Shown in pieces: positions 10,186 through 21,229 of a DNA stretch of 64,000 nucleotides (the stretch's first letter is position 1; every line of letters starts with the position of its first letter). The notes beneath the pieces are model-generated. The model saw only the letters and a program-made list of their open reading frames with translations, did no database searches and was not told where the DNA came from. The translations under genes and the position numbers were made by a program. The stretch comes from Zopfochytrium polystomum. Lineage: Eukaryota > Chytridiomycota > Chytridiomycetes > Chytridiales > Chytridiaceae. The stretch covers positions 1-64,000 of the forward strand of contig JAIVFJ010000102.1 of the NCBI GenBank assembly GCA_025765615.1, written 5' to 3'.

Positions 10186-13100
10186 ATGTCTGCAAGCGCC
10201 AAGGAGCTAAGCTGCCAGGCTCGCCCTTTCAACTTGAACATTCCACAGGGACCATCAAGCAGACTTCGGCCAGTAGACCTGTCGGTGTGCTTTGAAGACG
10301 GGTAATGCTCCAGCTTTTCCTTTGACAGTATTCTAACGATCTTCAACGCCCGTCTCGCTTCAGTGTTTTCGGACCATTGGTATTGGTTCTTTCGTCCACC
10401 CTCGTTCTTGCTTGGATATGGCGAGAACGTCGCCGTTCTTCGTTGCCTGATCTCACGATACGTTCGCGAACAGCAGCGAAGCTTGTGAGTATCATTCAGT
10501 TCTTTGCAGTGATTGCAACAGGAACGCGACAGCCCCGTCACACCGCCCCCCCCCCCCCCCCCCCCCCTAGATCGTCACGGCATGCCTTCTCGCGACCCAC
10601 GTCCTCCTCGCGACTCTCTACAGCAAGTCGCCGGTTGCCGCTTTGCACCATGCACTCTCGGCTGCGCTAGTGCTCCCGCTTCTCATAACTGCAGAATGGA
10701 TTGAAGAGACATCGCTGCCGGCCGCGGGGAGAATCGTTGGTGTCTCCGTCGCGACCGCCGCTGCGAGAGCACTGCTCTGCATTGTTGAAACTATACGTGC
10801 TCGCACAGCATTTCTCGTTGCGATAGACGCGACTGTCGCCAGTACGATAGTCACATCAGATGAAGAAGCAGCTTCGTTGTCCTGGGATGCGGTATGGGCG
10901 GCTGCAGTTTGGGCTCTGACAGCTACGGGTGCCGCGCTGCATTTCTCAACCGTGGGGAAGCCAGCGAAATACACACCTGTCGGCACTCCTCAGGTCTTGA
11001 GCAAGCGCCCGCTACAGCGGTCCATGTTCTCCCACCTTACCTTCGGTTTCATGACTGGATTAATGAAACTTGGCGTCCGCCGTACTGTGGTGAAAGATGA
11101 CCTCTGGTTCGCATGAATTTCTTATTGCACTGTTTGCCCTGTTTTACCTTTTTTCTCAGGGCTCTCGACAATGAGTTTGAAGCGTCGAATGTCTTTTCAC
11201 TATTTATTAACTCCTACCATCCAACTCTGAGCGATACGTCATTGGTTCCTTTTTTTCGAGCTTTAGTACCTCTCTTCGGCTGGGAGTATCTCGTGGCCAT
11301 TGTGAGTTCGCCAACTTAGTTTGAACCGTCTCAACGCCAACCCGACGAAACGCGTAGTTCTTTCTTGGTCTCAGCACCTTGATCGATTTGATGCAGCCAG
11401 TAGTTATAGAAATGATTTTAAAGTACATCAGCGCCGCCCCCGATGACAAGCAATACCCTCCCTCATATGGATGGACAACTGTTGGTAAGATGGAAACGGG
11501 GTTTTAAAAAGCTTAGAAGTGTTTGACTCATTCAAATCAGCTTTGATGCTCATTCTCGCCGTCTGCTCGCCACCAACCAAGGAGCAGTATTTTCATCGAA
11601 TGACGTTAACTACAGTAAAAGTGAGAAAAAAGGTCGTTCCCTCCCGTACGACTGATCAATATTAGATTCGGACCGGCATTGTCGGCGCCGTCTTTGCTAA
11701 GTCTCTGCGACTATCGTCTTCTGCAAGACAGGAGTACTCCCAAGGTCGTGTTCAGACGCTGCAGTCCGTGGATGCGGAGGTCATACAGCGTCTCGGGAGA
11801 ACGATTTTGTTGGGAATCCGAGGTCAGCTAGCACCAGGAGTCTCCAGTCGTCCGTCAATCGGCTAACCAATCTTGTGCCAAAAGCACCCTTCCAAATCCT
11901 TGCGACATTTTACCTTCTATCGAAACAGCTGGGATTTGCCTTCATTCCCGGAGTTTTCGTCCTCCTGATGTCCACACCTATTCAAGTAAAACTTAATAAT
12001 CGGGCCGGCGAGTTTGAGAAAAAGCGCTTGGTCGTCATGGATGAACGAATCAAGTGGATGGTACTTCAATTCTTTCACCTCTCTTGTCGGGCTCTCCATT
12101 CTGTGGAAGCCAGCACCAGAAAACCGAATTGACTGCTGACCGTCCCCCAATTTTTGTCAGGGAGAATTCATAAAAGGGATTCTCGTGGTCAAGTTTAATA
12201 CCTGGGAAGAGCCAGTTTTGAAAATTGTAAGTACTGATATCGTTCAAGGAGTGGATGCGGAAGTCTCTGCTCTTGAACACACATTTTAATCCCCTAACCA
12301 TAATCTGCAAAGGTGAAAACACTACGCTTAGCAGAACTTCAAAATATCAGTAAATCTCTCATATTCCAATCCCTATCTGCAATTTTGCTCAGTCTGAACC
12401 CTCAGCTCATCGCCATTGCCTGTTTCGGCACTTACGCACTTATTTCCGCAACCAACCCCACGGACACACCTGCGCTTACACCTTCCAAGGTTTTTGTCAC
12501 GCTAGCTCTCCTACGTCTCCTTGCCTCCCCCATCAACTGGATTCGCGATGTTTTCATCACTTTTAAGCGAGCCGGTATTTCCGCGCGTCGTGTCGACGAC
12601 TTTCTACGTGCTGAGGAGGTGGAACCTCCTGAACCTTTGCCTGTGATGACCAGTCCCAGAGCGGAGTCTGTTTCCATACACGATGCACGGTTCGCATGGA
12701 CTAAAAACGGGCCTACAAGTGTGTGGATATCAGACTTTTCCGTGGCAAAGGGAGAACTGGTTGCAGTCGTTGGGCGGATCGGGGAAGGAAAATCGTCGCT
12801 GGTGAACGCAATGTTGGGCGAGATGGTGAGTTCACCTTCCCCATCTACGGTGTCAAGTCTGTTGCTACCCTTCCCGCTCTGACTGGATTTGGTTATTCTT
12901 TGGGCCTCGCGTTTTTCCGCTGTGCGAAGCACAAGCTCGAGGGAATTTGCTCGCTGAGTGGCTCCGTCGCCTATGCGGCGCAGCAAGGTTTGATTACCTT
13001 TTTGCACTTAGTTCCTCGCATTAATAGTGTTCTACTGAAGCATGGATCGTGTCCGGCACCATCCGAGAAAATATCTTGTTCGGCAAACCGTGGGACGCGG

Positions 13101-16100
13101 TAAAGTTCCAGAAAATAATCCAAGCATGTGCTTTGGAGCGAGACTTGGACCTTCTGCCCGCGGGCGACCGTACGGAAATCGGTAGTTGTCAAACGTCTTC
13201 GTCTCTCGCAAATCTCACCATTTTACTCGCAGGGGAGCGCGGCATCAATTTAAGTGGTGGCCAGCGACAGAGGATTTCACTGGCGCGTGCGCTCTACTCC
13301 GACGCGGATATCTATGTTCTCGACGATCCTCTATCTGCTGTGGACATGCATGTGAGTAACTCCAGTTCGACATGCCTGCTCCATCTTTTTACTCACATGC
13401 ATCCATCTCATGGACCTTCCGAAATCTTGAAGGTTGACTCCCACATTTTCCACAGTGTCATCGGACCAAAAGGCCTCTTGGCTGAAAGGGCACGTGTTCT
13501 CGTCACACACGGTTTGCACCACCTTTCCACCGCGGACAAAGTCGCAGTTCTTAAAGCTGGCCGGATCGTCGAGTCAGGAAGGTTCTCCGTTCTTGCCGCC
13601 GAAGAGGATAAACAATCCGAACTGGCATCCCTGGCTCGGGTACTACTCTCTGACGAACGAAGCTTGGGACGTCAGGATGCCGTCGTCACTGTCGCTGGCA
13701 ACGCAGTTCCCAACGAAATCGAGGTTTTGGATACCTCTTTTGTTGTTACACGGAACAGCAGTGGCAATAACTTGTCAGAGTCTGAAGGGACCGTGGTCGC
13801 GGAAGTTTCAGTGACCGACCGTGTCGAGGCTTCCAGCGCTACTACTGCAGAGCCAACTGTCGCGGCTGGTCCGTCCACTTCTGTGGGCGGTCTGACCGTC
13901 GACGAAGACCAAGGGACCGGCTCTGTTGGCTGGCGAGCCTACGCCCAGTACATTCGGGCTTTTTCCATCACCGGCATGGGTCTTTGTATTGGCCTTCTTA
14001 TTTTTGGAAGCGTCGTCAACGCGTCGGCCAGCTGGTGGCTGGGATATTGGAGCTCGGCTCACGAACACGACCAGATGAAAGGGCTTCCTTTTTATCTGGG
14101 CGTGTATGTCGGACTGGTCGCCACTTACGCCATCGTCGCAACTGTGACTAATTACTGCTTTCGCGCAGTCTTCGGCTTACGGTAGACTTCTGACCATTTT
14201 CACAACTTCTGATATCTCATGTCTTTTCGAATCTCCACTGCTTTCCTACCCACACTTGTTGACCCAGTGCAGCAACCATCCTACACGATGGAATTCTTCA
14301 GGCTATTATTCATGCGCCTATGTCCTTTTTCAACGTCACGCCTACAGGACGTATAATCAACAGGTTCAGCAAAGACCTTGAAATCGTTTGCGACACCCTC
14401 CCTGTGACTTTCTACGACACCTTGTACGAAGCGGTCATTGTTCTAGCTGGCGTGGTTGTTTGCAGCTTGGCGACACCTTTCTACATCTTTCTTGTGTTGC
14501 CGTTGGCGTACCCATACGCTTGGCTCCAAAGGTTTTAGCCAAGGCGATTTCCTTTATTTTGTAAGCAAGCTGATTTGAATCCTTTGCAGACATTACCTCC
14601 CCACCTCCCGAGACCTGCGGCGGCTTCACGCCATCACCAGATCGCCTATTTACCAGCTTCTCTCCGAAACTCTGGATGGACTGTCGACTATCAGGGCCTA
14701 CGGCGCCCAGGAGGTTCGTTGCATCTGATAAATATATGGGCAAACTTCAACTTTTGACGCCTTCGGGACCCATAGCAATTTATCCAGTTGTTGGTTGACC
14801 GGGTCAATTTGAATAACAATGCTCATATAACCAACTACTGCACCAACCGCTGGTTCGACGTCCGGATTGATATGGTCGGTCTGTTTGCCATGGTTATTTC
14901 AGCTGCCCTCTGCGTCGCATCAAAGGGCAGCATTGATGCTGGTACAGGCTTGGCTTTACACTTACACTGTCTGATGACGTCTACTTCCTTTTCAGCGATG
15001 GCCGGTTTGGCGCTGACTTACGCGATGTCGACGGCTGGGTACTTGAGTTTCTGTGTCCAAGACTTTTCCATGCTGGAAGTAAATATTGTGGCGGTCGAAA
15101 GAATCAATGAGGTACGCAGTTTCGATTTTACCTGTTGGCCACAATCCGAAATGAAAAAATCCCTGCCGCCTTGCACACAAACGCAGTACATCGACTGCCC
15201 GCAAGAGGCCCCGCGCTTAGTGTCACCCCCCCCACCGGCTGGATGGCCGTCGCGCGGCGCGCTGATGTTTGAGAACTACTCGACTCGTTACCGGGACAAC
15301 TTGGACCTCGTTCTGCGCGATCTCACCCTGTCGATCTCGCCGGGTGAACGGGTCGGCGTCGTGGGCCGCACCGGCAGCGGCAAGAGCACTCTCGTTCTGG
15401 CCGTCACGCGCGTCTTGGAAGCCGCGGCCGGTCGCATCCTTCTGGACGGCGTGGACGTTTCACAAGTTGGAATTCGAACGCTGCGCGAGAGCGTCACTGT
15501 GTCAGTTGCCTGCTGTTTTTGCAAATATCCTGTCCCAACTTCTTGTGAATTTTTTACCTAATATTTCTTCCCCATCGATGCTATGTGGTCTTGTGGTCCC
15601 AAACCCCCCCTACAAACTGCAAAATACCGGCAGTGTCCCCCAAGAGCCACTCTTGTTTGCAACGTCGCTCCGTGAGAACCTGGATCCCTTCTCGGAATTC
15701 TCGGACGCAGAAATCTGGCGCGCGCTCGACCGCGTGCAGATGGGATCTTGGGCGAGCGGGCTGGAGGGAAAGCTTGACGCCATGATTGCTGAAGGCGGCA
15801 CGAATTTGAGCGTCGGCGAACGACAGCTGCTGTGCATGGCAAAGGCGGTTCTGCGAAGCGCAAAAGTACTCATGCTCGACGAAGGTTGGTGGATGCAAAT
15901 TCAAATCACAGTCTTCCGCTCCCTTTGTCTGCAATGGACCGCCCACTTCCTTTCTGATGGTTTCAACCCCACATCCCTCAGCCACATCTTCGGTGGATGT
16001 GAAGACCGACGAGCTGATCCAAAGACTTTTGCGGGAGGAGTTTGCGGACAGCACTATCATCTGTATCGCCCACAGGCAAGTCCCTAGTTACCCAGCAAAT

Positions 16101-16162
16101 CTTGAAAGAGTCCAAAAAGAATTTTCTACTGAGCTTTCGGCGACTAAAACCTCTGCACCTTC

Positions 16163-16194
<32 letters not shown>

Positions 16195-16369
16195 CAGGAT
16201 TAACACGATTCTCGGGTTCGACCGCATTCTAGTCGTGGACGCGGGTCGGATCGTCGAGTTTGACAGGCCCGCGGCTTTACTCGGAAATCAGGACTCGCTT
16301 TTTGCCAGTCTGTGCAGGCAGTATCGCGCGAACGTTGCTGGCGTTCAGGACTCGGTCGCGGCGGGCTGA
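10186..16369 (+). CDS. ABCC/MRP-type full ABC transporter (22 exons, 1529 aa)
   Basis: Exons: 10186-10301, 10364-10484, 10571-11106, 11160-11301, 11358-11484, 11541-11620, 11666-11822, 11885-12060, 12161-12226, 12313-12825, 12930-12987, 13041-13181, 13233-13351, 13433-14181, 14268-14531, 14590-14713, 14788-14941, 14996-15111, 15187-15500, 15634-15884, 15982-16075, 16198-16369. They sum to 4590 nt with every junction in phase. The start [10 protein letters not shown] leads into DLSVCFEDG and TMD0-like helices, then TMD1 (FSHLTFGFM). NBD1 has Walker [18 protein letters not shown], Walker [11 protein letters not shown] and VTHGL. TMD2 contains [22 protein letters not shown]2 has [16 protein letters not shown] and LMLDEATSSVD. 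Length and order match MRP/Ycf1 transporters, which export glutathione conjugates or other organic anions across the plasma or vacuolar membrane. The last intron is GC-AG and contains 29 A. Intron 2 has a 22-C tract before its TAG. Confidence 0.93.
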
Positions 16370-16862
16370 CTGTTCGACCCTGACTGTGGAGGGTTTGGCT
16401 CGCAGCAACCTTCCTTTTTTTTTTGCCTCTTCGTCCCTCGTGCTTCTCTTTCTCTTCTCTCTTTGCTCATCTTCATCTTCCCGCACTCCCACAGTACTTT
16501 TTTCTTTCCCTCTGGAAGCAAGTTTGCATGAGAGTCGTCTTGATCTTGTTTTTCTGGTTGAATGTACTTTTTCCTCTTGCTGTTTCTCTGGAACTTGCAA
16601 CCGGTTTGTGCGGCGAACGAACGCCGGGCCTTCCCCGACCTGTTTTCTGGCACAGCTCGAAGAGGCACGCCTGCTGTTGGCTGCCTTGCGGCAATTTTTC
16701 GCGTCGCTGCTTGGCGGGACGACAGTAGTGATCCTGAAACGGGGACGTGTTGTACAATGACACACTGACACACACACATACACTTTGCAAAACCGCACCC
16801 CAAGAATACTGTTAGATGATTTAGAGAGAAGAAATAGAGCGACGGTGAGCACTACGTCAACC

Positions 16863-16902
<40 letters not shown>

Positions 16903-17112
16903 TTGGCGGCAGCGGAACCCGTGAATGGGTTGGTTGGTGCTGTCCAACTGGTTGAGGCAGCCTCGCTGGCGGTTGCAGTACGTACAACAACACCAGTGCT
17001 CGGCTTGGGCCGGTCCTGTCCGAATAGAGCCGAAGACCCAGCATTAGTCCCATTTAAGACCTGTCCTTGCTCTTGCCAACGAGGCATACCCCTGTACAGA
17101 AGTTACAGAAAA
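16370..17112. other. Intergenic with T35 tract and small antisense ORF
   Basis: Holds the transporter 3' flank and the upstream region of the next gene. A 35-T run occupies 16866-16900. On the minus strand an ATG-started 62-codon ORF (17087-16899) ends ...APTNPFTGSAAAK, and its TAA leads directly into this run read as A. The ORF could be chance or the end of a retro-copied cDNA; no other support is visible. Confidence 0.4.
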
Positions 17113-20100
17113 ATGGACAGCAGCGCCACCACTGCACTCGCCGTCGCTGGACTCATCCCCGCTCCCCGCAGCGACACTGCCCTCATCGTCTGGGACGCCG
17201 CCCTCGCATGCAGTTGTCTCGCCGATGCCGCCGCCGCGAGCAAAGCCAGTCGCACAATGCGTGCAACCGTCTTGGCCCTCATTGCCCGCCTGGCCCGTCG
17301 AGCAGGCACCCCCACCGCCGCGTCCACCTCGGACCACGAGACTGGCGTACCCGGAACGCCGCCTTCTCCAAAAGGCGGCGACGATCGAGTAGGGCCGCCC
17401 ACACACCCTGCAATCCTGGACGTCCGCGCCGCCGCCGTTCTGTCAGCGGTCGCAAAGCTTGTTCCGGGGTCGTTTGTCGCCGACCCCACCACGTACGGCA
17501 CGGTGGTGCGTGGCCTCCTCACGCACATCCAAGCCGGCCGCCTCCAACGGAGCCAAAATCCCCTACGTCTTCCGTGGGAACGCCAGGCCGGCTATCGCAT
17601 CTCCCACGAGCTGGCTTTGCTGCAGAAGCTGCTCGCTTTGGGCGTGAGCTCTGCTGGCCAGAGCTTGTGCGATAGGGAGCTTGCTGCCGATGTCATAGAC
17701 ACAATCACCTCTTTCGAAGTGTACCACTCTGTCTGGAGCGAACACTGCTGCCGGAGTCTTTACAGTGCCCTTGAAATGGACGCCTTGGCCAAACCACCCC
17801 CTGGGGGCCCAAATGCGGATTCGGCTCAGGCTTTGAACGAGCCTCGTGCAATTGCCATTTGCAAAACCCTGTCGCGATGCTCCCACGCGTCCGTTAAGTG
17901 GATTAAACGCGACGCAGTCGTCCGCCTTGCACTGCGCTTGTGTGATGCCGCAAGAATGGAGTCTCCCTGCCGTGAAGACCTTGTGTCGCTCCTTCCGATT
18001 TTGCACTGGATGATTTTCAATGCCGACGCGCTCGGCCAGATTGCGAACAAGGCCCCACAACAATTTGAAGATTTTTGCAAACTGGTGTTGGAGGTGATGG
18101 ATCTTACTCAGCTCCGAAGGCGGCACTGGGCGCTAATGGCTGTGTTGTACCAGGGAGCTGGGCGCATACCGCAGGACTTTGATTCAGCAATGCAAATAGT
18201 TTCCGAGTCACTTCCTGTCTATTGGAACAAGAAGCAGAACATGCCCGTCACCGACGCATTAACGGCCATTCTGGGACTCTTGTACCGCAGAGAGGAAGAG
18301 CAACATTACCAGACAGATGCGGAGCCAAAAATCACTCCTGATTTCTCGGTTTCGTTTTGGGTTCGTGTTTTCAATTGGTTTGTATGGGCGGGAAGCTCGA
18401 ACGCGGAGGGCGCGTGCGATGTGGTTTTTAAAATTCTCATACCGCACATCGCCAATCCCGACCAAGTCGTGGGTGTTTGGACATCGGCCGCACGTGCTAT
18501 TGCAGAGGCGGCCTCCTGTGAATCAGACTCTGGCGATGTCAGTAGTACCATCATTACTGGCTGTGCTGCTCTGACAGTTATACTGTGCGAAGCAGTTTCC
18601 AATTCGGACTTCGCCGTTTCGCTGGCTTCCTTTCGCGACCATCCGACATTATCTGCACGGGATGTCCTCGAGAGCCTTAAAAGGCGTTTGACTGTAGATG
18701 ACTGCTCCGCTGACGAACAACTTCGCATTATGGGTTTCTTGAGAACCGTTGCGATGGTCACGCCGGCAGAGCCTCTGCTTTCTCCGAGCGACATGGACCC
18801 GATAATCAACTGGATAATAGCCACAGCAAAGATTGAATTGACCGATGCTTTGGCGGACGTGTCTCCGCTGCTTGATTCAATGCAATTGACGCGATGCTTC
18901 TTGCAGCTTTTGAAAGTTGCCCGGAGCGCGCAGCCGGAGCAAAATATGGAGGGTCCAATTTTCACTGCAGCAGCTCTCGGTGCATTGGCCTCAAGGCGGA
19001 CAGACGTAAAATCCGTACAGGCCGTGTTCCCGGATCACTTTGTTCAGGTGTGGGAGGCTGTACTCAACGTTATAGCCTCACTGCACGAGCATGAGGGCTC
19101 GGAATATCTCGATCAGGCACTTGGAAGAATAGTCTCTGCCATTGATCATGCGGCCGAGCTGGAGGATATTCTTGCCGGAGTTTCCTACTTTCAGCCTTCC
19201 AAAGCGCAGGACGGCGAAGGACCGACGTCACAGATATATCGGGGCCAGTCAGCCTTCGCTCGATGCAGCGCTCTCAAGCACATAGCCAGTGATAATCGGG
19301 ATGGTGTAATCACCGAACGTCTCGCGCTTCGTTTGTTCGACCATTTGCAACAGCAAATGCCAACCTCCGGGGATGATGACGCAGATGGCAGCGTTGAGAC
19401 AGACTTGGAGATTGCGGAGGCTGCGAAATCTCTATTCGATAATCACCTCTCTCGGCTCGATTTGGGAACTTTCATACACAATGTGCTTGTCCCTGCGTAC
19501 CAGGCCCAGCTCGCGGCCACCACACCAGCGAGCATTGTTGACTCGTTCCGTCAGCAAGTGATCGAAACTTGCACCGCAGAGCGCGTTCGTCTGGCGGTCT
19601 CTTGTTGTGGGACAATGCTAGTCAAGTCGGACAGACTTGACGCCGATCTAGCGCTGCTTCGGGAGCAACTGTCAGCTGAATTAGTTGCCCGGACCGTTGA
19701 CAAGACTTTGAGTAAACTGGTCGGCGTGGATGACATTCCCAAGGAGTCCGTTTGCCACCTACTGCGGACAGCTGGCATAATTGGACACGACGTGACTGTG
19801 CCTGTCACTGCAGTATGCGGGCTGGCTGCGTCGGCGGGAAATCTGGCAAAATCGGGATGGACGGACCGGGGTACGGCTTTGTTTGAACCGGCTCTTCCGC
19901 TGGAGCTCTTGCTAGCGCTGGACCGGACAGATCTGAGCGATATGACAACGCCGCATACAAATCTGTTGGTGTGGGCCGCAGTGGAACTTAAGGCCGCCAG
20001 AGCGCAGGCAAGTTGGTTCGAGACACTTCCGCAAAATGTCGCTGATATTTGTAAACTCGTTGAGACTCTAACAGGGAAGCCTCGCCTTGCCTGCACTCCT

Positions 20101-20686
20101 CGACGACTTGTCGACCGCTCTTGTCCGCCATGCGGTCGCCATTGCCCTCTTTTGCTGGAACGGCGCCTTCCCTCAAAACTTCCACATGCGCATCGCACCT
20201 CGCGCAAAGGAGCTCGCAGCGGTCCTTGACTCCCTGGAGCCGCCCGAGTTTGCGAGGTTCCTCCGGGCCGCTGCGGTGGCCGTGGATGATGGCTTCCCCC
20301 GAGGCAGCCGAGGCAACGGCGACGACTGTGGCGCCGTGATGCAGCTGCGTGCGCTTCTCTCCGCCGCAACCGCAGCCGCCGCCGCCGCCGCGCCGTTGAC
20401 CGTCGACGCGCTAAGCGGCGCGACCGCGGCGCTGTCTACTGCGGCCGCGGAGGCGCAAGCGGCCCGCGGCGACGGTGTGGTTGCCACCGTCGCCGCCGCC
20501 GCCGCCGCGGACGTGTGCGCGCTGTTTCTGTACGCCGCGGCGCCTCGGCTCTCGGATGGCGCGCTCGTGGCGGCGTGGGATTGCGCACGGTGGATCGAGC
20601 AGGCGCAGTTTGCGTACGACGACGAGTTTGCCGCGGTGTGGATGGCGCGGTTCTTGCCCTTGGTGCGCATCAACCGTCTATTGTAG
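17113..20686 (+). CDS. Orphan large alpha-helical protein (1168 aa, 2 exons)
   Basis: Start ATG at 17113 has a good context (AAAAATGG) and begins MDSSATTALAVAGLIPAP. Exon 1 is 17113-20007 and exon 2 is 20075-20686. The intron begins CAG|GCAAGT and ends CTAACAG, so it is a GC-AG intron with an ideal donor and a branch-point match. Without it the frame is lost at about 20069. The protein is rich in Leu, Ala and regularly spaced hydrophobics over its whole length, as expected of HEAT/ARM-like repeats. It has no signal peptide or transmembrane segment. The C-terminal 200 residues contain long Ala runs. I do not recognise the family. Composition is ordinary for the locus and nothing suggests a pseudogene. 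Confidence 0.8.
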
Positions 20687-21229
20687 CAGCGCCTTTGTCT
20701 GTGCTCTTCACTCCTCCCGCCTTTTAAGGCCAGACCGTCAGCAACATTTCCAAAATACATTTCATTCGTCGCATACAGACTTTTTTCAGATTTTTCTCAT
20801 CCAAGCCACGGCCTCGACGATTCGGTGCGCTGTGGCGCGAAAGGTGAAAGCAGCGAATCGCGTCGACTGATGGGTACCCTCTCGGGTTTTTTGCCGTATT
20901 ATTGCCAGTGTCTGGTTTGAGCAGCGGAGGGATTTGTGGTGGGGAAAATGAAATTGGGAGCCGTTCTTTGTAGAACGAATTTCGCAATGGACCTTAACCT
21001 TCGATGGTTCAGGTTGGAATAGGGGATTCTCTGGTGTTACGAAAAGGGTATTTTTTTGTGCCATAGAGTTTATTGCAGGCCAACAGAGGTTTAGAATTTC
21101 GATTGCCGCTTGGCTGGACGGCAAGCAGAGAAGAAAAAAAAAAAAAATTGCAGCTGATAGGTTTACAATAATGTCAAAAGGTAGAGAAAGGAGTATTTCA
21201 AAAAAAAAAAAAAAAAAAAAAAATAGAGA
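20687..21229. other. Convergent intergenic region with A tracts
   Basis: Lies between two convergent genes. Contains A runs at about 21134-21147 and 21200-21223. No gene seen. Confidence 0.6.

Noticed and set aside
16903..17112. 70-codon upstream extension of the 1168-aa protein
   Set aside because: Begins at a non-ATG codon just after the T35 tract; the ATG at 17113 has good context.
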